Positions 40,732 to 52,892 of a stretch of 64,000 bases of DNA are shown one piece after another. The position numbers and the translations under genes are program-made. Positions within the stretch are counted from its first letter, which is position 1. The number at the start of each line of letters is the position of its first letter. The stretch is from Lobosporangium transversale (Eukaryota; Mortierellomycota; Mortierellomycetes; Mortierellales; Mortierellaceae), in the NCBI RefSeq assembly GCF_002105155.1, contig NW_019028984.1, forward strand, positions 1-64,000, written 5' to 3'. The notes beneath the pieces were generated by a model that was not told the DNA's origin, searched no databases, and worked only from the letters and a program-made list of their open reading frames with translations.

Positions 40732-42494
40732 AAGAAGAAGAAGAAAGGGAGCTTTTCTCTCTTTTTTTATACATGATCCTCTTTTTCTCTCTCTCTCTCC
40801 CACACCTCCCATACCACATTTAAACATTTACATGGCTTTAATCCGGTGCATGACTTTATTTTTTAAATTAAAAAAAATAAATTTAGTTGCTAACGCGTTT
40901 GTGCTTACACAACGTTTAATTTTGGTATGATTAAATAATGCTTTCTAGAGGAGAAAAGGGAACAGTGCCAATGTCGAATAGAAATCTGTGCCTGATCATT
41001 CTCGATGTCCTGTTCGCTGGATTTTTTTTTTTTTTTTTTTTTTTTGTGAGCCCCCGTTTACCTATCTTTTTTGTTGCATGTTGGTTGTGTAAGTAAAAAA
41101 AAAAAAAAAAAAAAAAAAAAGTGGAGCCGCCTCCTGTCATTTCTTCCGTTATTCATCCATATCCTAGCGCATAAACCACGTTGGTTCATTAGGCTATTAG
41201 ACTAGTTTGTCCAGAGTCTGGAGCAACTACGATTTTACCCGGTGCATAGAATCATAGATGCATAGGAACTTTTTAACATGTGTGAGTGTAACAATCAATA
41301 GAGCTAAAGGGGAGAGGAAGAAGAAGGATGAATAAATAAGTTCTACGGCCCATATGGTCGACAAAAACGAGGCATTTAAACATGAGGCAGTAATGAAGGT
41401 GAGACCTTTTCTTCGAGTTCAGGCCTATAAAGATATGTTGATGACTGAGAACGATATATACAATATAAAAAGAGACACCATATTGCACACTTTTCTATAA
41501 TTTTTTTTTTTTAGGACAGATTTATCGTTCGTTCGTTTGTTCATTCTCAGTGCATCAGTCGCTGGATAGCTAGCCAATGGTTTCTCATAATTGACCCCAC
41601 TTGGATGCACAAAGAAAAAAGGTGCCCATATCAGATGGTATGACTGGATAAGGAAACCGTAGAGAGAGAAAGGTTAGCACAAAGAGAAACTTTTTTTTTT
41701 TTTTTTTTTTTTTTATTTTTTTTTTTTTTACCTATAGCATGGTGTATGCCTTGAAAGAAGTTATCATTATTCATCCAAGGATAAGCTCAACACGTGCCCG
41801 TTAACCCATAGCTTACATACCTATGCAACCTGCAAGGTAAAAAAAAAAAAAAAAAAAAAAACCTTTTCATGTAGTGATCATCCCTTCCACTTCTTCTAGC
41901 TCGGTCAAGGATATGTTTTCCAATCCAATGAATCAAAAAAAGAAAACAACGAAAATGAGGACCATATTGGGATATCAAGCAACAATGATATATATTTATA
42001 TATATATGCTACGCGTCTTCTTATTTTAGTACTAACATAAAGAACAAAGAGATAAACATTTGTGCCAATGTTTTGGATGTGGTTTTGTTTTTTTATTTTG
42101 TGATGCAATGAACACAGAGCGATCATGACAGCGATGGAATGAAAAATAGTGTAGTTATATATAATAACTATTCAAGTTAGGGCATACCGTAATGACTGAT
42201 AGCTGGTTGTTGGTTTCTATTACATGTATTAGTGTACATTGAGCATAATGTAACTGTAGGGCACATAAAATCCAATTGACAATGAAAAAGAAAAAGCAGG
42301 TGCACAATCCGATCGTTGGTTGCCCATTGGTACAAAACGCCTTACTTTACTCACCACCCTGCATTTACACACATACACCCTTATGCACATGTATGCATAT
42401 ATATATATAATATATATTATATATACTATCATACTATTATATAATACAGATACATCTTTACTTTTATTTTTTCCCATGAGACAAAAGATGCATG

Positions 42495-42531
<37 letters not shown>

Positions 42532-43166
42532 CACACGCCGTCCGTCAGCCGTTGAAGACTAAAATCGTTCCACAAATAATAAGAAAAAAGAATGGTTTTG
42601 GTATCTATAATTTACGCCATGATAAACAAGGAAAAAAAAAAAAAAAAACAAAAACAAAAGCAAACATAAAAAGAGACCAAAGAGAATAGGAAAAGTGAAG
42701 TGACTGAGCTTGGCCTTTTTAAAAAAAAAAAAAAAAAAAAAAAGAGAGAGCCGTTAGTAAGTTGTGTTGCAAAGCATACATGATTTCTAATAATTTAATT
42801 CAGGGATCTTTTTTTTCCCAAGAAGACAGCCAATCACAAACAAGCAAATTGCATCAAATGCAATTTGCCCTTTAACCAGAACTCGCTCCTTGTATCTCAT
42901 CTCTATTGACTCCGTCTTTTTTACTAACATCTGTTATGCTTGTATATATATATAATAAAGGTGCATGTATTATTTGTTTTATGCCTTTAGTTATTTTTTT
43001 TTTTTAATCCATGTCATTAGGATTGTTCACTTATCCATACCCTTTTACTATTCTTTCCTCCAAAAAGTAGATTGAAAACGGTTACATTTTAGTCCCAAGA
43101 AGAGTACATGTACTTGTGCAATGTATTCTTTCTTTTTTTTTGAGTCTGTGTTCTGAGGTTTTCATC

Positions 43167-43625
43167 ATGCATCTAGGGTGACAATCTATTGTGCATTATG
43201 CAGGGGTGCAGAGGTGGAAGAAGGAGAGATATTCAGGTTCAGGTTCAGGTTCAGGTTCAGGTCCAGGTTCAGGTACAAAAGAACATAAGAATAAAGTATA
43301 TTTCAGGTGATATGGCGTTTTCCAGGGAAGTCCAAGTTTTGAAAAAATAAAACTGATTGGTCAGTCTAAATGTCATGCATTTATGTACTACAGCTTTGAT
43401 AAATTCATACTTGGCACTGTACTACAAAGACGTGCGCGTGCTCCATATCCTTGTATCGGATCCAATCCCGAAAATACTAGAACTGTTGCTCTCCACCTCT
43501 ATTACATGCAGTATTATTTATTTTGTTGCATCAAATGAATGGAAGCATAGGTAGCACTAACAGAAAGAAACATGTCGCGTGCAAAGCATCGAAGGTGCAT
43601 TACCGTGGGATAATAACAGTAAAAA
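43167..43625 (+). repeat. Direct duplication, copy A
   Basis: Matches 44550-44980 in the same orientation. Shared blocks in the same order include CTATTGTGCATTATGCAG, ATTGGTCAGTCTA, GATAAATTCATACTTGGC, CGGATCCAATCCCGAAAATA and CAAAGCATCGAAGG. Substitutions and indels are frequent, so the duplication is not recent. No coding frame spans it. Confidence 0.88.
43232..43273 (+). repeat. TTCAGG hexamer array
   Basis: Seven tandem hexamers, six TTCAGG and one TCCAGG, inside copy A of the duplication. Copy B has only a degenerate remnant (about 44611-44630). Confidence 0.95.
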
Positions 43626-44212
43626 AAGGTCGCGTTGCGGTACTGCAAGATAGAGATGTAGAAATTAAAGAAACAACTCAATTGTTTCATTAGTAGCCTC
43701 CACACACAGACCGTTGATGTATCGAAGCCTTCTGTCGTTCGGCGAAACTACCACATCATTGATGCTGTGATGTTGCAGAATAACATTCTACCATACACCT
43801 ACAATTGTAGACCACCCCGTCCTCTGATTACCATCACTACCCCTGCATTCTCCATCGGCCTACTAGCGTGCTTTCCATTTTAGTGGCGATACAATACACT
43901 ACCCTGGTATACTGATGTATGGAGCCACAATAGATAACGGGAGGAGAAAAAATACCGATGAAATCACTTCCCGCATGATATTCTGTCTCTCATTGTCAAA
44001 GAAATGCTTCGGTTGTTGATCAATGCCTTCTCTCACTCACATGTGGCTACCTTTTCCTGGTTGGTGTATTACGCTGCCACTGATATACCAGTGCATAAAG
44101 CAAAAGCAAGGTATTTTGCGTCTCTCAATGAGCAGGAGCCAAAGAGATACCCCTATTGATTGATCAATGGCCTCCTTTATTTCACGCACAAGCTAGCAGC
44201 AACCTATTTCTG

Positions 44213-44402
44213 TATAAAAGCCTAGAACTGCCTTCCTATTATAGGATTCTTCTCGACTCTACGTTTCGCATCATTGCCATCACCGCTCTGAACTCCTCTC
44301 CAAGTATCTTTTCAACAAATCATGGGTATGCGCAAAAAAACTCAGCACCAGCATTGGCACGCAAGCAAGTATAGGTGTCACCAATGCTCACGTTACTCAT
44401 AG
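44213..44402 (+). other. TATA box plus short Cys-containing frame, possible small gene or relic
   Basis: TATAAAAG at 44213-44220 is followed, about 100 bp on, by an ATG at 44322 and a 26-codon frame whose end, KYRCHQCSRYS, has a CxxC pair. The distance resembles the TATA-ATG spacing of the confirmed genes here. It could be the first exon of a spliced gene, a relic, or chance. Low confidence. Confidence 0.2.
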
Positions 44403-44549
44403 CAGGAAGCGTACAAGGAAAGGTATCAGTATACTGGTGCCAGCAGCACCTTGAGGTTCCCAGGGCAGGGGCCACCATCCAGCCAAGTAGATCCATAAAT
44501 ATATTTTTCGTATGCCTGGTAATATAGTACACAGCAAAGGATCCTTTCC

Positions 44550-44969
44550 TATGCATTCAAGGGTGACGGTCTATTGTGCATTATGCAGAGGAGAGGAGGG
44601 AAGGGGGGTATTCAGGTGCAGGTTCAGGCACAAAAGAAGGTGAGAGCAAAGTATCAGGTGCTAACGGCATTTTCTAACTAATTGGTCAGTCTATATGCCT
44701 TGCACTATAAATGTTATATACACAATATGTACTACAGCCTTGATAAATTCATACTTGGCGCTGTACTACAAAGACATGTGCGTATATGAATGGTTCCATA
44801 TCCTTGCATCGGATCCAATCCCGAAAATATAAGAACTGTTGCTCTTTATATACCTCTATTGCATGCAGTATTATTTATGTTGCATTAAATGAATGGAAAC
44901 ATTGGTGGCATCGACAGAAAGAAATAAAGATATCACGTGCAAAGCATCGAAGGCGTGGGATAGTAACCA

Positions 44970-44980
<11 letters not shown>
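44550..44980 (+). repeat. Direct duplication, copy B
   Basis: Second copy of the segment at 43167-43625, beginning near GGGTGACGGTCTATTGTGCA and ending in a 29-nt A run where copy A has only a short A stretch. The hexamer array is contracted here. Confidence 0.88.
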
Positions 44981-45000
<20 letters not shown>

Positions 45001-45883
45001 TCTTAGCACGGGAGTGATGTGAGCCAAAATGAATACCTAGGATAGGAAAAATACGAAGCGTTGAGTTAGTCAGTCTAAATGTCAGCCTCAAGAAGCATGA
45101 ATAAATACTGTACATGTATATAAATGTTTTATTCGTAAACTCATTATTTTTATTTTCTTGCATGCTCCCTTAAAAACTCAAAACACCTGTCAAGCGGACA
45201 GACAATTTATTTCTTGTGGTACATACTTTTCTTAATTACGATAGACGTTAAACACGTTAAACAAGGTAAACACGTTAAAAAAAAAAAAAAAAAAAAAAAA
45301 AGATAATGGAAATGACCTGCATAGGAATCTTGAATAGTAAAAAGAATATGTTACATGTCGAAAAAAATTCGTATCTGTTCAGATGTTTAATATGACTGAC
45401 TACTTTCTCCTTTTGAGAATTAAAAGTATGATGACATTCTTGCCTTTAGGAAGAGAAGGGGATAGGTTCTCCACCGGTAAATAGGTAGTACAAGTCATTT
45501 ACATCTACGCGTCTGGATAAATAAAAAGATAAAATGAAATAGACTAAAATGATGGGTTCAATTACACATATTCTTAATCAACCTGTACTCTTTTTTTTTT
45601 TTTTTTTTTTTTTATTTGGGAGAGTTGGGAAAATATGGGGGAAGAGGAAAGGGAAAAGGGGAAGGGAAAGGAAAGAGATGAATCCCCCCCATCATCACGC
45701 GTTGCCTACAATACAGGACACATGAGGAATCGAATGATCTTTTTATTATTACTACTACTTCTACCACAGTGCTTTCAATAAGAAGAATCTTGGGATGTAT
45801 TGTCGTGGCAACACAGTAACTGTCGCACGAGACTAGACATTAAAAGGGGATCACCATTCTCCAGTATAAAATAGAGACAGAAT

Positions 45884-45916
<33 letters not shown>

Positions 45917-46309
45917 TTATCCCAGTCAGAGGAGGAGGATAAAAGGGAAAAAGGATGCAAGGTGCAAGGGAGAAAAAGGGTTCAATGGAGTAGAAAAGGA
46001 AAAAAAAAAAAAAAGTACTATTCTTGAATAATGGATTCATGGATGGATATGTTTTTTAAAGTTGCTGTTTGCAGCACCAGAGAGCATTAAGTTGGGTGTA
46101 AACTGGTCGCCTGACCAAAAACTGGAAATGACCTCCTTTGTATCTATTTATTGCTCCACATGTACTCTTCTTCTTCTTCTTCTGCGCCCTCGCCTCCTTT
46201 TATCCAGTATTCTTCAAGGTGGCTATAGAAAGGTGGATAAAACTTTTCAAGAAAAAAGAATCTCTTCGCCATCTAATTTATTATGGTTCCTGCCTACATT
46301 CTGCAGGCG

Positions 46310-46344
<35 letters not shown>

Positions 46345-47319
46345 CATGCTTTGTTTACACGTACGTAAATATATATATACATTATGTAGATTGTTTTTTA
46401 TGGGGTTGCATTTTTTTTTTTTTTTTTTTTTTGCTGTTGAGTGTTTACATTCCCCTCTTCACAAGTCTAATGGGTCCCATCCATCATCAGGCCTGTTAGT
46501 CGGGAACATGTCCGTTACATGGAGTTTGTTTGTTTGAATGTGTTTTTTTGATGTTTTGGATTCAAAGGGGGAGACAGAGACAGACGTACATTACATGTAC
46601 AGAAATATGCATCCTCCGTTGCTTTGTGGAAAACAATAAAAAAAAAAAAAAGACTACGCCCTTTTGTTATTTATCCGCAGTATAGCACAGGTGGACAAAC
46701 TACAGACATGTTTGTACAATAGAGCGTGAAAGAGCTATTCAAAAGAATAAGAAAAAAGAAAAAGAGTGGGTTAGAGAAACGCGACAGTGAACGATATATT
46801 CAGCATATAACAAATACATCTCGACAAACATGACATGCAGGCATACAGATATGCAGATATAAGCACAATTACATACACCTTTTTACCATCTTTTTTTTTT
46901 TATTTTTATTTTTTTTTTTCCCGAAGCATGCCGATGGAAACAGAACATCAACTGACTATTGAGAAAGAGAGTTGGCAAAGACAAAGTTTTTAAATAATTG
47001 CTGGGTTTGGCCACATGGCTTCTTTTATTTTTAAAGATCTTTTGTATATGACCACGATCTTGACGAGGGTACTCATCTGGTACGCTATAGAAAATTGAAT
47101 TGTAACGGAGGCATACAGTACAGAGATTGAAGCTAAGCAGATATATATATTTGCAGCATGCAGCATGCAGTCTGTAGCTGCCATTCAGTTGTCAGCATCT
47201 TTCTTTTCTTTTCTTTTCTTTCCACATTAGAGCATCCGTAAGAGAAGCATAACTGATTGGATGCATCGCATCAGATCTTTTTCTGTTCGCTGCAGGAAGC
47301 ATGGATTGGACAAAGGCCC

Positions 47320-47450
47320 GGATAGATATATAGATATATAGATCTATAGATATAGATATAGATATAGATATAAAAGTAGGTATTAGCATAAGCATGGGTA
47401 TCGGCATCAGCATAGGTATAGGCATAGGCATAGGCACAGGCGTAGATGTA
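47320..47450. repeat. GATATA / GGCATA hexamer microsatellite
   Basis: A compound imperfect repeat: GATATA-type units (about 47320-47372) passing into RGCATA-type units (about 47373-47450). Short hydrophobic open frames over it are artefacts of the repeat. Confidence 0.9.
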
Positions 47451-48250
47451 GAGATTGATATTATCACAAATAAAATAAACAAAAAAGAGAGCGATCAGCC
47501 GAGTATTTCCATTATTCCATGATTGCCATGATTGCCATGATTGCAAATCTATACTGCAATTCCATCCCTCGCACATCTCTGATGATGTTTGCATATATAC
47601 TTCCATGACTAACAGAATGCTATAGTAAATATATATACATCTATATAATATAATGAATGAATGCGGAGTATATAATGTTCATGGGAACATGGTTCATGAT
47701 TCATGCCATGTACTGTATAGATATATAAATAAATGTGGTTATATGAAGAGCTTTTTTTTTTTTTTTTTTTTGAATAAGACTGAAAAAGAACAAATCCACC
47801 TCCACTAGACGATGTTAGACAAATCAATTAATTCAAATGAATAAATAAATCCACAATTTGAGCCGACAATTTCGCGTGTCCTTGAACATGAACATGGAAC
47901 ATGAATGCATGTACCATTGTGCTTTGATTTTCAATTCAACAGAGTATTGTATAATGTACGCTGTATATACGGCATGTGTAATAAAAAAAAAAAAATGTTA
48001 TAAAATGAGAGGACGTTGGCCCTCCTTTTGTATCCTTTTTTTCTTCTTCCTTTCTTTCTTTCTTTCTTTCTCTTTTGCATCCTCTCTTTTCTTCATTATC
48101 CTTTCTTGTATATTCCTTTTCTTTTTTCTTTTTTCTCTCCCAGTCCTCATCACTTTCTCTCATTCACTTCTTCACTTGTCACACCTTTCTCCTCCCCTGT
48201 CCTTCTTTTACTTTGCCCTTTATTCTTTGGTCTCTCCCAATATTCCAACC

Positions 48251-50492
48251 ATGTTGTCCCTCATAGGACCCTCCTCTTCTCCTTGCTTACACTCAGACTC
48301 TTTCGCAGTCCCACCCTCTTCTGCTTCGACCTCCAATTGCATTGGAAACAAATCTATTATTACTACCTCCACTTCTACTATCATTACTACTTCTTCCCCT
48401 TCTCAACAATCTCCTCCTTTGAAATCCTCCCCTTCTACTGCTCCTTTGAATAACTCTTCCAACTATAAAGAGATCGTTGCACAGTTCACGGCGCGTGCAC
48501 CTCAACCCTATGGAGTTATCCCTCCTCGTCGAAAAAGAGACCAGAGCAAATTGATTCGATCCTCCTCTGCTTCCTCCATCTCTACCTCCAATCTCAATAA
48601 AAACCCCAACAGCATCAATAAAAAGAATCCGTCCTCTTCGTCCTCTACTCCATCTTCACCCACCGAAACATCCCACAATGCTGTTGAATTGCAGCAAACA
48701 TCCTTTAATCCTAAAAATAAAAAGAACAATGATAGCAGTGATTGCAGAAATGGGAGTACTCAGATAGTTCGACCTTTGTTTCACTCTCTCCAATCTCTTA
48801 TCCTTCCGGAATCTACTTCATCCTCCACTCGATTGGGCTTTTGGGCGAACCTTAAGGCCCACTATCTTGCGGCGGCCACCACCACGCTTTCCTGGTCTGT
48901 TATCTCCAGCCAAGGTCCACAGAGTTCTGCCTCTACTAGAGGAAGGGGTGCAGTAGACGAATACGAGTTCTCTCCTCCGATCGCACTCCGCCTCTCAAAT
49001 AGTACACCGGTTGCTGCCGTCGATGCAATTGCTCCCCATTCTGCATCCCTCTCCATGACGGACGCATATCTGTCTCTACCCAATCTCGCCACCCCTGCTT
49101 CACATGCTTCTTATCACCAACATGGCTCCGTCACCTTTCCTGTATCGGTCGCGGCTATGGATAGGTTCAAACCCGACCACTCGGATACGATCCCACTAAA
49201 GACCTTTACCTATCATGAAACACCAGTGATTGAACGTCCACAGCCTCTTCCCCTCCCTCTTCCGCTCTCATCTAATAAGCGTGGTAACAACGCTGCTGCT
49301 GCTAGTAAAAAGGCGACAAGCAATCATCCTTCCTCTCCATCCACAAAGAGAGCCAAAAACTCCTCTAATGGTGATGCTGATGAATTACTTCCTCTTCCAA
49401 GACATCTTGCTACACGCGAGACGCGTTCCAACACTAACTATCTGCGGATGATGGCAGCTGAGTTGAGAATGATTCGGTCTCGTAAACTTGTCTCTCCTCT
49501 CAAGCCTCGAGGCTACTTGCCTAGAAGGAAGGATCCATTCCGAAGAGGTAGTGATATGCTTTTTTTTTTTCTTTTTCTTTTTTGTACCTTGATCAGCTAT
49601 TGTTCTTTATCTCTCCTTCTATGCCCCCTTCTTCGTCATAATCCTTAATGTGAGAAAAAAAAAAAAAAAAAAAAAAAGTTGCCCTTTTTCACCCCTTTCT
49701 TTCACTTTTCTGCATCTCCATTGACATGAATACCTGTCACGAGAAATGTAATGAAAGCAAAAGTAATTGAGTGTAACACGAGAGAGAAAAAGAATGAAAA
49801 GAAGGGACACGCCATATTTGTTTGTGTGTACTTTTTTTTTTTTTTTTTTTTTCAACATGAGATTGATAAAAAGGCGCTGACATTGTTGACCATGGCAATG
49901 ACAAGTGGATTGGATACAAGGTCTTGTCGTAGCATAGCAACCCGACTGTTTGGTCCAATGTCCAATATCCAATATCCCATGTCTAATGTCATGTCATGTC
50001 ATGCTATGCCACGCCTTGTCATGATCTGTTTATTGGTTTGTACGACCTTAAATTCGTACAAATTGAAAGGACATCGACATTGACTTTGTCAACGCCCTAA
50101 TTTGTCTATCTTTTACCATTCCCCCATTGCCATGAGATGATCTTTGAACTTTGTGGTTGGGATCAGGGTCGAATTTTTTTTTTAGAGCTGTAAATATTAT
50201 GACCAAAATGAAATACAAAAAGAAAAAGATGTGGTGTTTTGGCACATCTTACCACACAACAAAGAAGTATTTGCTAATTTTCGCTTTTTTATCTCTCTTT
50301 TCTTCCCGCTCTGGGGGATATATTTTTCACATGAACAGTGAAATCCCCATTGTGCAATAGCCTCGAGTTACTCAGAGAAGAGGATGATCATCCTTTAAAC
50401 GACATTATGGTCGGTTCCTGGTCCTCTGTCTCCTCAACGGATTCGTATCTGTCGTCGAGCTCATCCGAGTATCAGACAGCTAATGAAGGCTG

Positions 50493-50496
<4 letters not shown>
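48251..50496 (+). CDS. Ser-rich orphan protein, two exons
   Basis: Exons 48251-49547 and 50339-50496 give 484 residues. I placed the join (PFRR|VKSPLCNSLELL) because it keeps phase and extends the frame through an acidic, Ser-rich end, SVSSTDSYLSSSSSEYQ. The first 170 residues are Ser/Thr/Pro/Asn-rich and probably disordered; a more structured part follows (RLGFWANLKAHYLAA, DEYEFSPP). Basic patches PPRRKRDQ and ATKRAKN-like KRAKN could be nuclear signals. I recognise no domain. The 791-bp intron may hide another exon. The ATG at 48251 was chosen over the in-frame 47858 position because the sequence between is a CT-rich leader and poly-A stretch. The stop codon is the first part of a 31-nt A run. 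Confidence 0.65.
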
Positions 50497-50526
<30 letters not shown>

Positions 50527-51674
50527 CCAACAGAGCAATGTCTCTTAGAAATTTCATTTCTATCGATCGACTCTATTTTATTTTATTTTTTTGGGGGGGG
50601 GAGGAAATGGACACTCTCGAATGGGTTGTCTATTTTTTCCTCGATTTCTTGTTGGTTACTCTCGTCCATTTCCTACAATCCATCAGAATATCTTTCTTTT
50701 CTGCCTGCAGGTATGTAATACGAGATGGTATTTTAACATTTATAATATGCCAGTTTTTTATTTATTTTCAGGGACCTCTTTTTATTTTATTTTTTTTGTT
50801 CCGTCGTCCTATTTCTTCAAACTTACTTTTTTTTTCTTTTCGCATGCATTGTATTTTACAAGCATGTATTTTATACATGTCATGTCATATTGTATATTAT
50901 AAATACAATACAATACGATACGATACTATTCATGCTTGTATCCAATGCAGTCTTTTTTTTTGCCCAAAAGTGTGGCATTAAAGAAGAGAAAGGAGGAACT
51001 AGAACGTTTGATGAACACATTCATCGGAATCGGACTACAAACAGAGCGCTATTTTATTTACATTCCGCAGAAATGATAATGTATAATATATTATAACTCT
51101 ATAATATGAATATTAACATCAAACTATTACTTTTTTTTTTTTTTTTTTTTCTTTTGCTCTTTTAGACCGTCCAACATTACCCTTTTTCACGTTACAGAAA
51201 TCTTCCTAGATTCGCAAACGAAAAAAAAAGGACTCGAATGGCGATCGGGGAAAATAATAATAATAACAATCAACCCTGATTGCATCCAATTCGATTCAAT
51301 CTAAGCCCAAAAAAAAAAAAAAAAAAACAGCATTTCCTCCTCAACTTTACCATATAGTCTGACTCCCCTTAGGTCTCGACTCGATCAAACTCCCCCTCCC
51401 CTTCCTTTCTAGTGCATGAGCGCAACCATTCATTCACAAGGTGTCATCCCTAGGCCAGTCCAGTGGTTTCTTACTCAAGGGACTCTTGAAATTTTTTTTT
51501 CTCTTTTTCACGCATTGGCCATCCCTTCTGTCATTCATGATATGAATGTGATGCCATGTGTGGCGCGCGCGTCTTTTCATGGGTCAGTTTTTTCTCTCTC
51601 TTGATTGATCCAACCTGTCGTGCAAGTGTTTTGAGCCTCTACCGTTGGGCGCAAATCACACACATTCCCCCTCT

Positions 51675-51717
<43 letters not shown>

Positions 51718-52814
51718 TGGCGAGAGTAACAATGTGTGCAAAACATTGCTATATTTGGATTGCGCCTCTTTCGCTATCGGGCCCAAAAAAAAAAAAAAAA
51801 AAAAAAAAAAAAACGCGACGACGACAATGACAATGACAACATCAGCATCAACATCAGTATCAACATCAACAACAGAAGCCAAAACAAAGCTCAGATATTG
51901 AGACAATAGGAGCCTTCTATATGATCGACTTGACTCCATTTTTTTTTTCTCCTTCGACTGACCAACATCATGCTCCCTCTCGCAACGCGCCACATTCTCA
52001 CTTTTGTATTTCACAAGTGAAGAAGCGCATGTAGAAGGAGTAACTGTTGTTAGCGAAAGGAGGAGATTGATGGTTGTTGACGATACATGTAGACCATAGG
52101 CCATTAAAGAAAGTAAGGCTACCGGCGCAAGAGTTATATTTATATCTTATGCAGCCCAAAATGGCGCCAACAGCAACCAAACGTTTTTGCTCGTGGGAAA
52201 AAAAAAAAAAAAAAAAAAAAAAGACAGTTTTGTGTTACTCCTCACAAACCAGAGGTGCTTCGCTTCATTCTTTCTCATTCATTTCTATCAGCATTTATAC
52301 CCCTTCCCCTCCTCTCGCTTTCCAATCAGTATCTTTATACCTTTTTTTTTGTATTTCTAAATTTCTTTTACAAACCATCCAACCATCAGCATTTTTTTAT
52401 TTTGCATTTACACAACCACACTCACTCTACTTTGCCTTAGCACGTTTTGCTTCTTTTCTATACTCTCTTAGCTCCTTTTAGCACATAATATTATCAATAA
52501 AATATAATCAAATAAAAAAAATAAAAATAATAAAAAAAAAGAAAACTTTTGTGGCGATACCTTAAATGAAATTGTTGAATCCCAATTTTTAGACACGTGT
52601 CTAACACGACACTCCCTAACAAGAGATTTTTTTTATTTTTATTTTTTTTCCATGAGAAACAAAAGTTGGTTCCAAGGATATCTCTTTTTTAGAGATTCGA
52701 TTACATTTATTGTGCAAGTCTTGATAATATGTTTCTATTCTATAACATGGTAATTACAAAGTATCCACTCGAAAGAGGATAAAAGGCCTAGTTTTTATGA
52801 CAAGTCCTGTTAGT

Positions 52815-52846
<32 letters not shown>

Positions 52847-52892
52847 CCTCCAGTTGTTTCTTGCTTGTTGCGGCAGTCGGTCATAGTTCTCC
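50497..52892. other. Convergent intergenic region
   Basis: 2.4 kb between two converging genes, with seven A or T runs of 17-30 nt, including opposed T29/A30 tracts at 51678-51813. No supported gene. Confidence 0.6.

Larger units (their letters stand above)
40657..48250. other. 7.6-kb gene-poor region rich in A/T runs and repeats
   Basis: No spliced or intact gene could be supported on either strand. The region contains about 15 long A or T runs, a diverged direct duplication (43167-43625 and 44550-44980), a TTCAGG hexamer array, a TATA-preceded 26-codon frame (44322-44402), and a GATATA/GGCATA microsatellite at 47320-47450. The last part is the CT-rich leader of the Ser-rich gene. Confidence 0.6.

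Noticed and set aside
43232-43273. TTCAGG array as an interstitial telomere
   Set aside because: The hexamer is not an established telomere repeat and lies inside an internal duplicated module; retained only as a repeat.
47192-47606. Hydrophobic minus-strand frames of 96-111 codons
   Set aside because: They translate the GATATA/GGCATA microsatellite and have no other support.
47858-48250. Upstream part of the frame before the Ser-rich protein
   Set aside because: It is translation of a poly-A and CT-rich leader; the ATG at 48251 is preferred.
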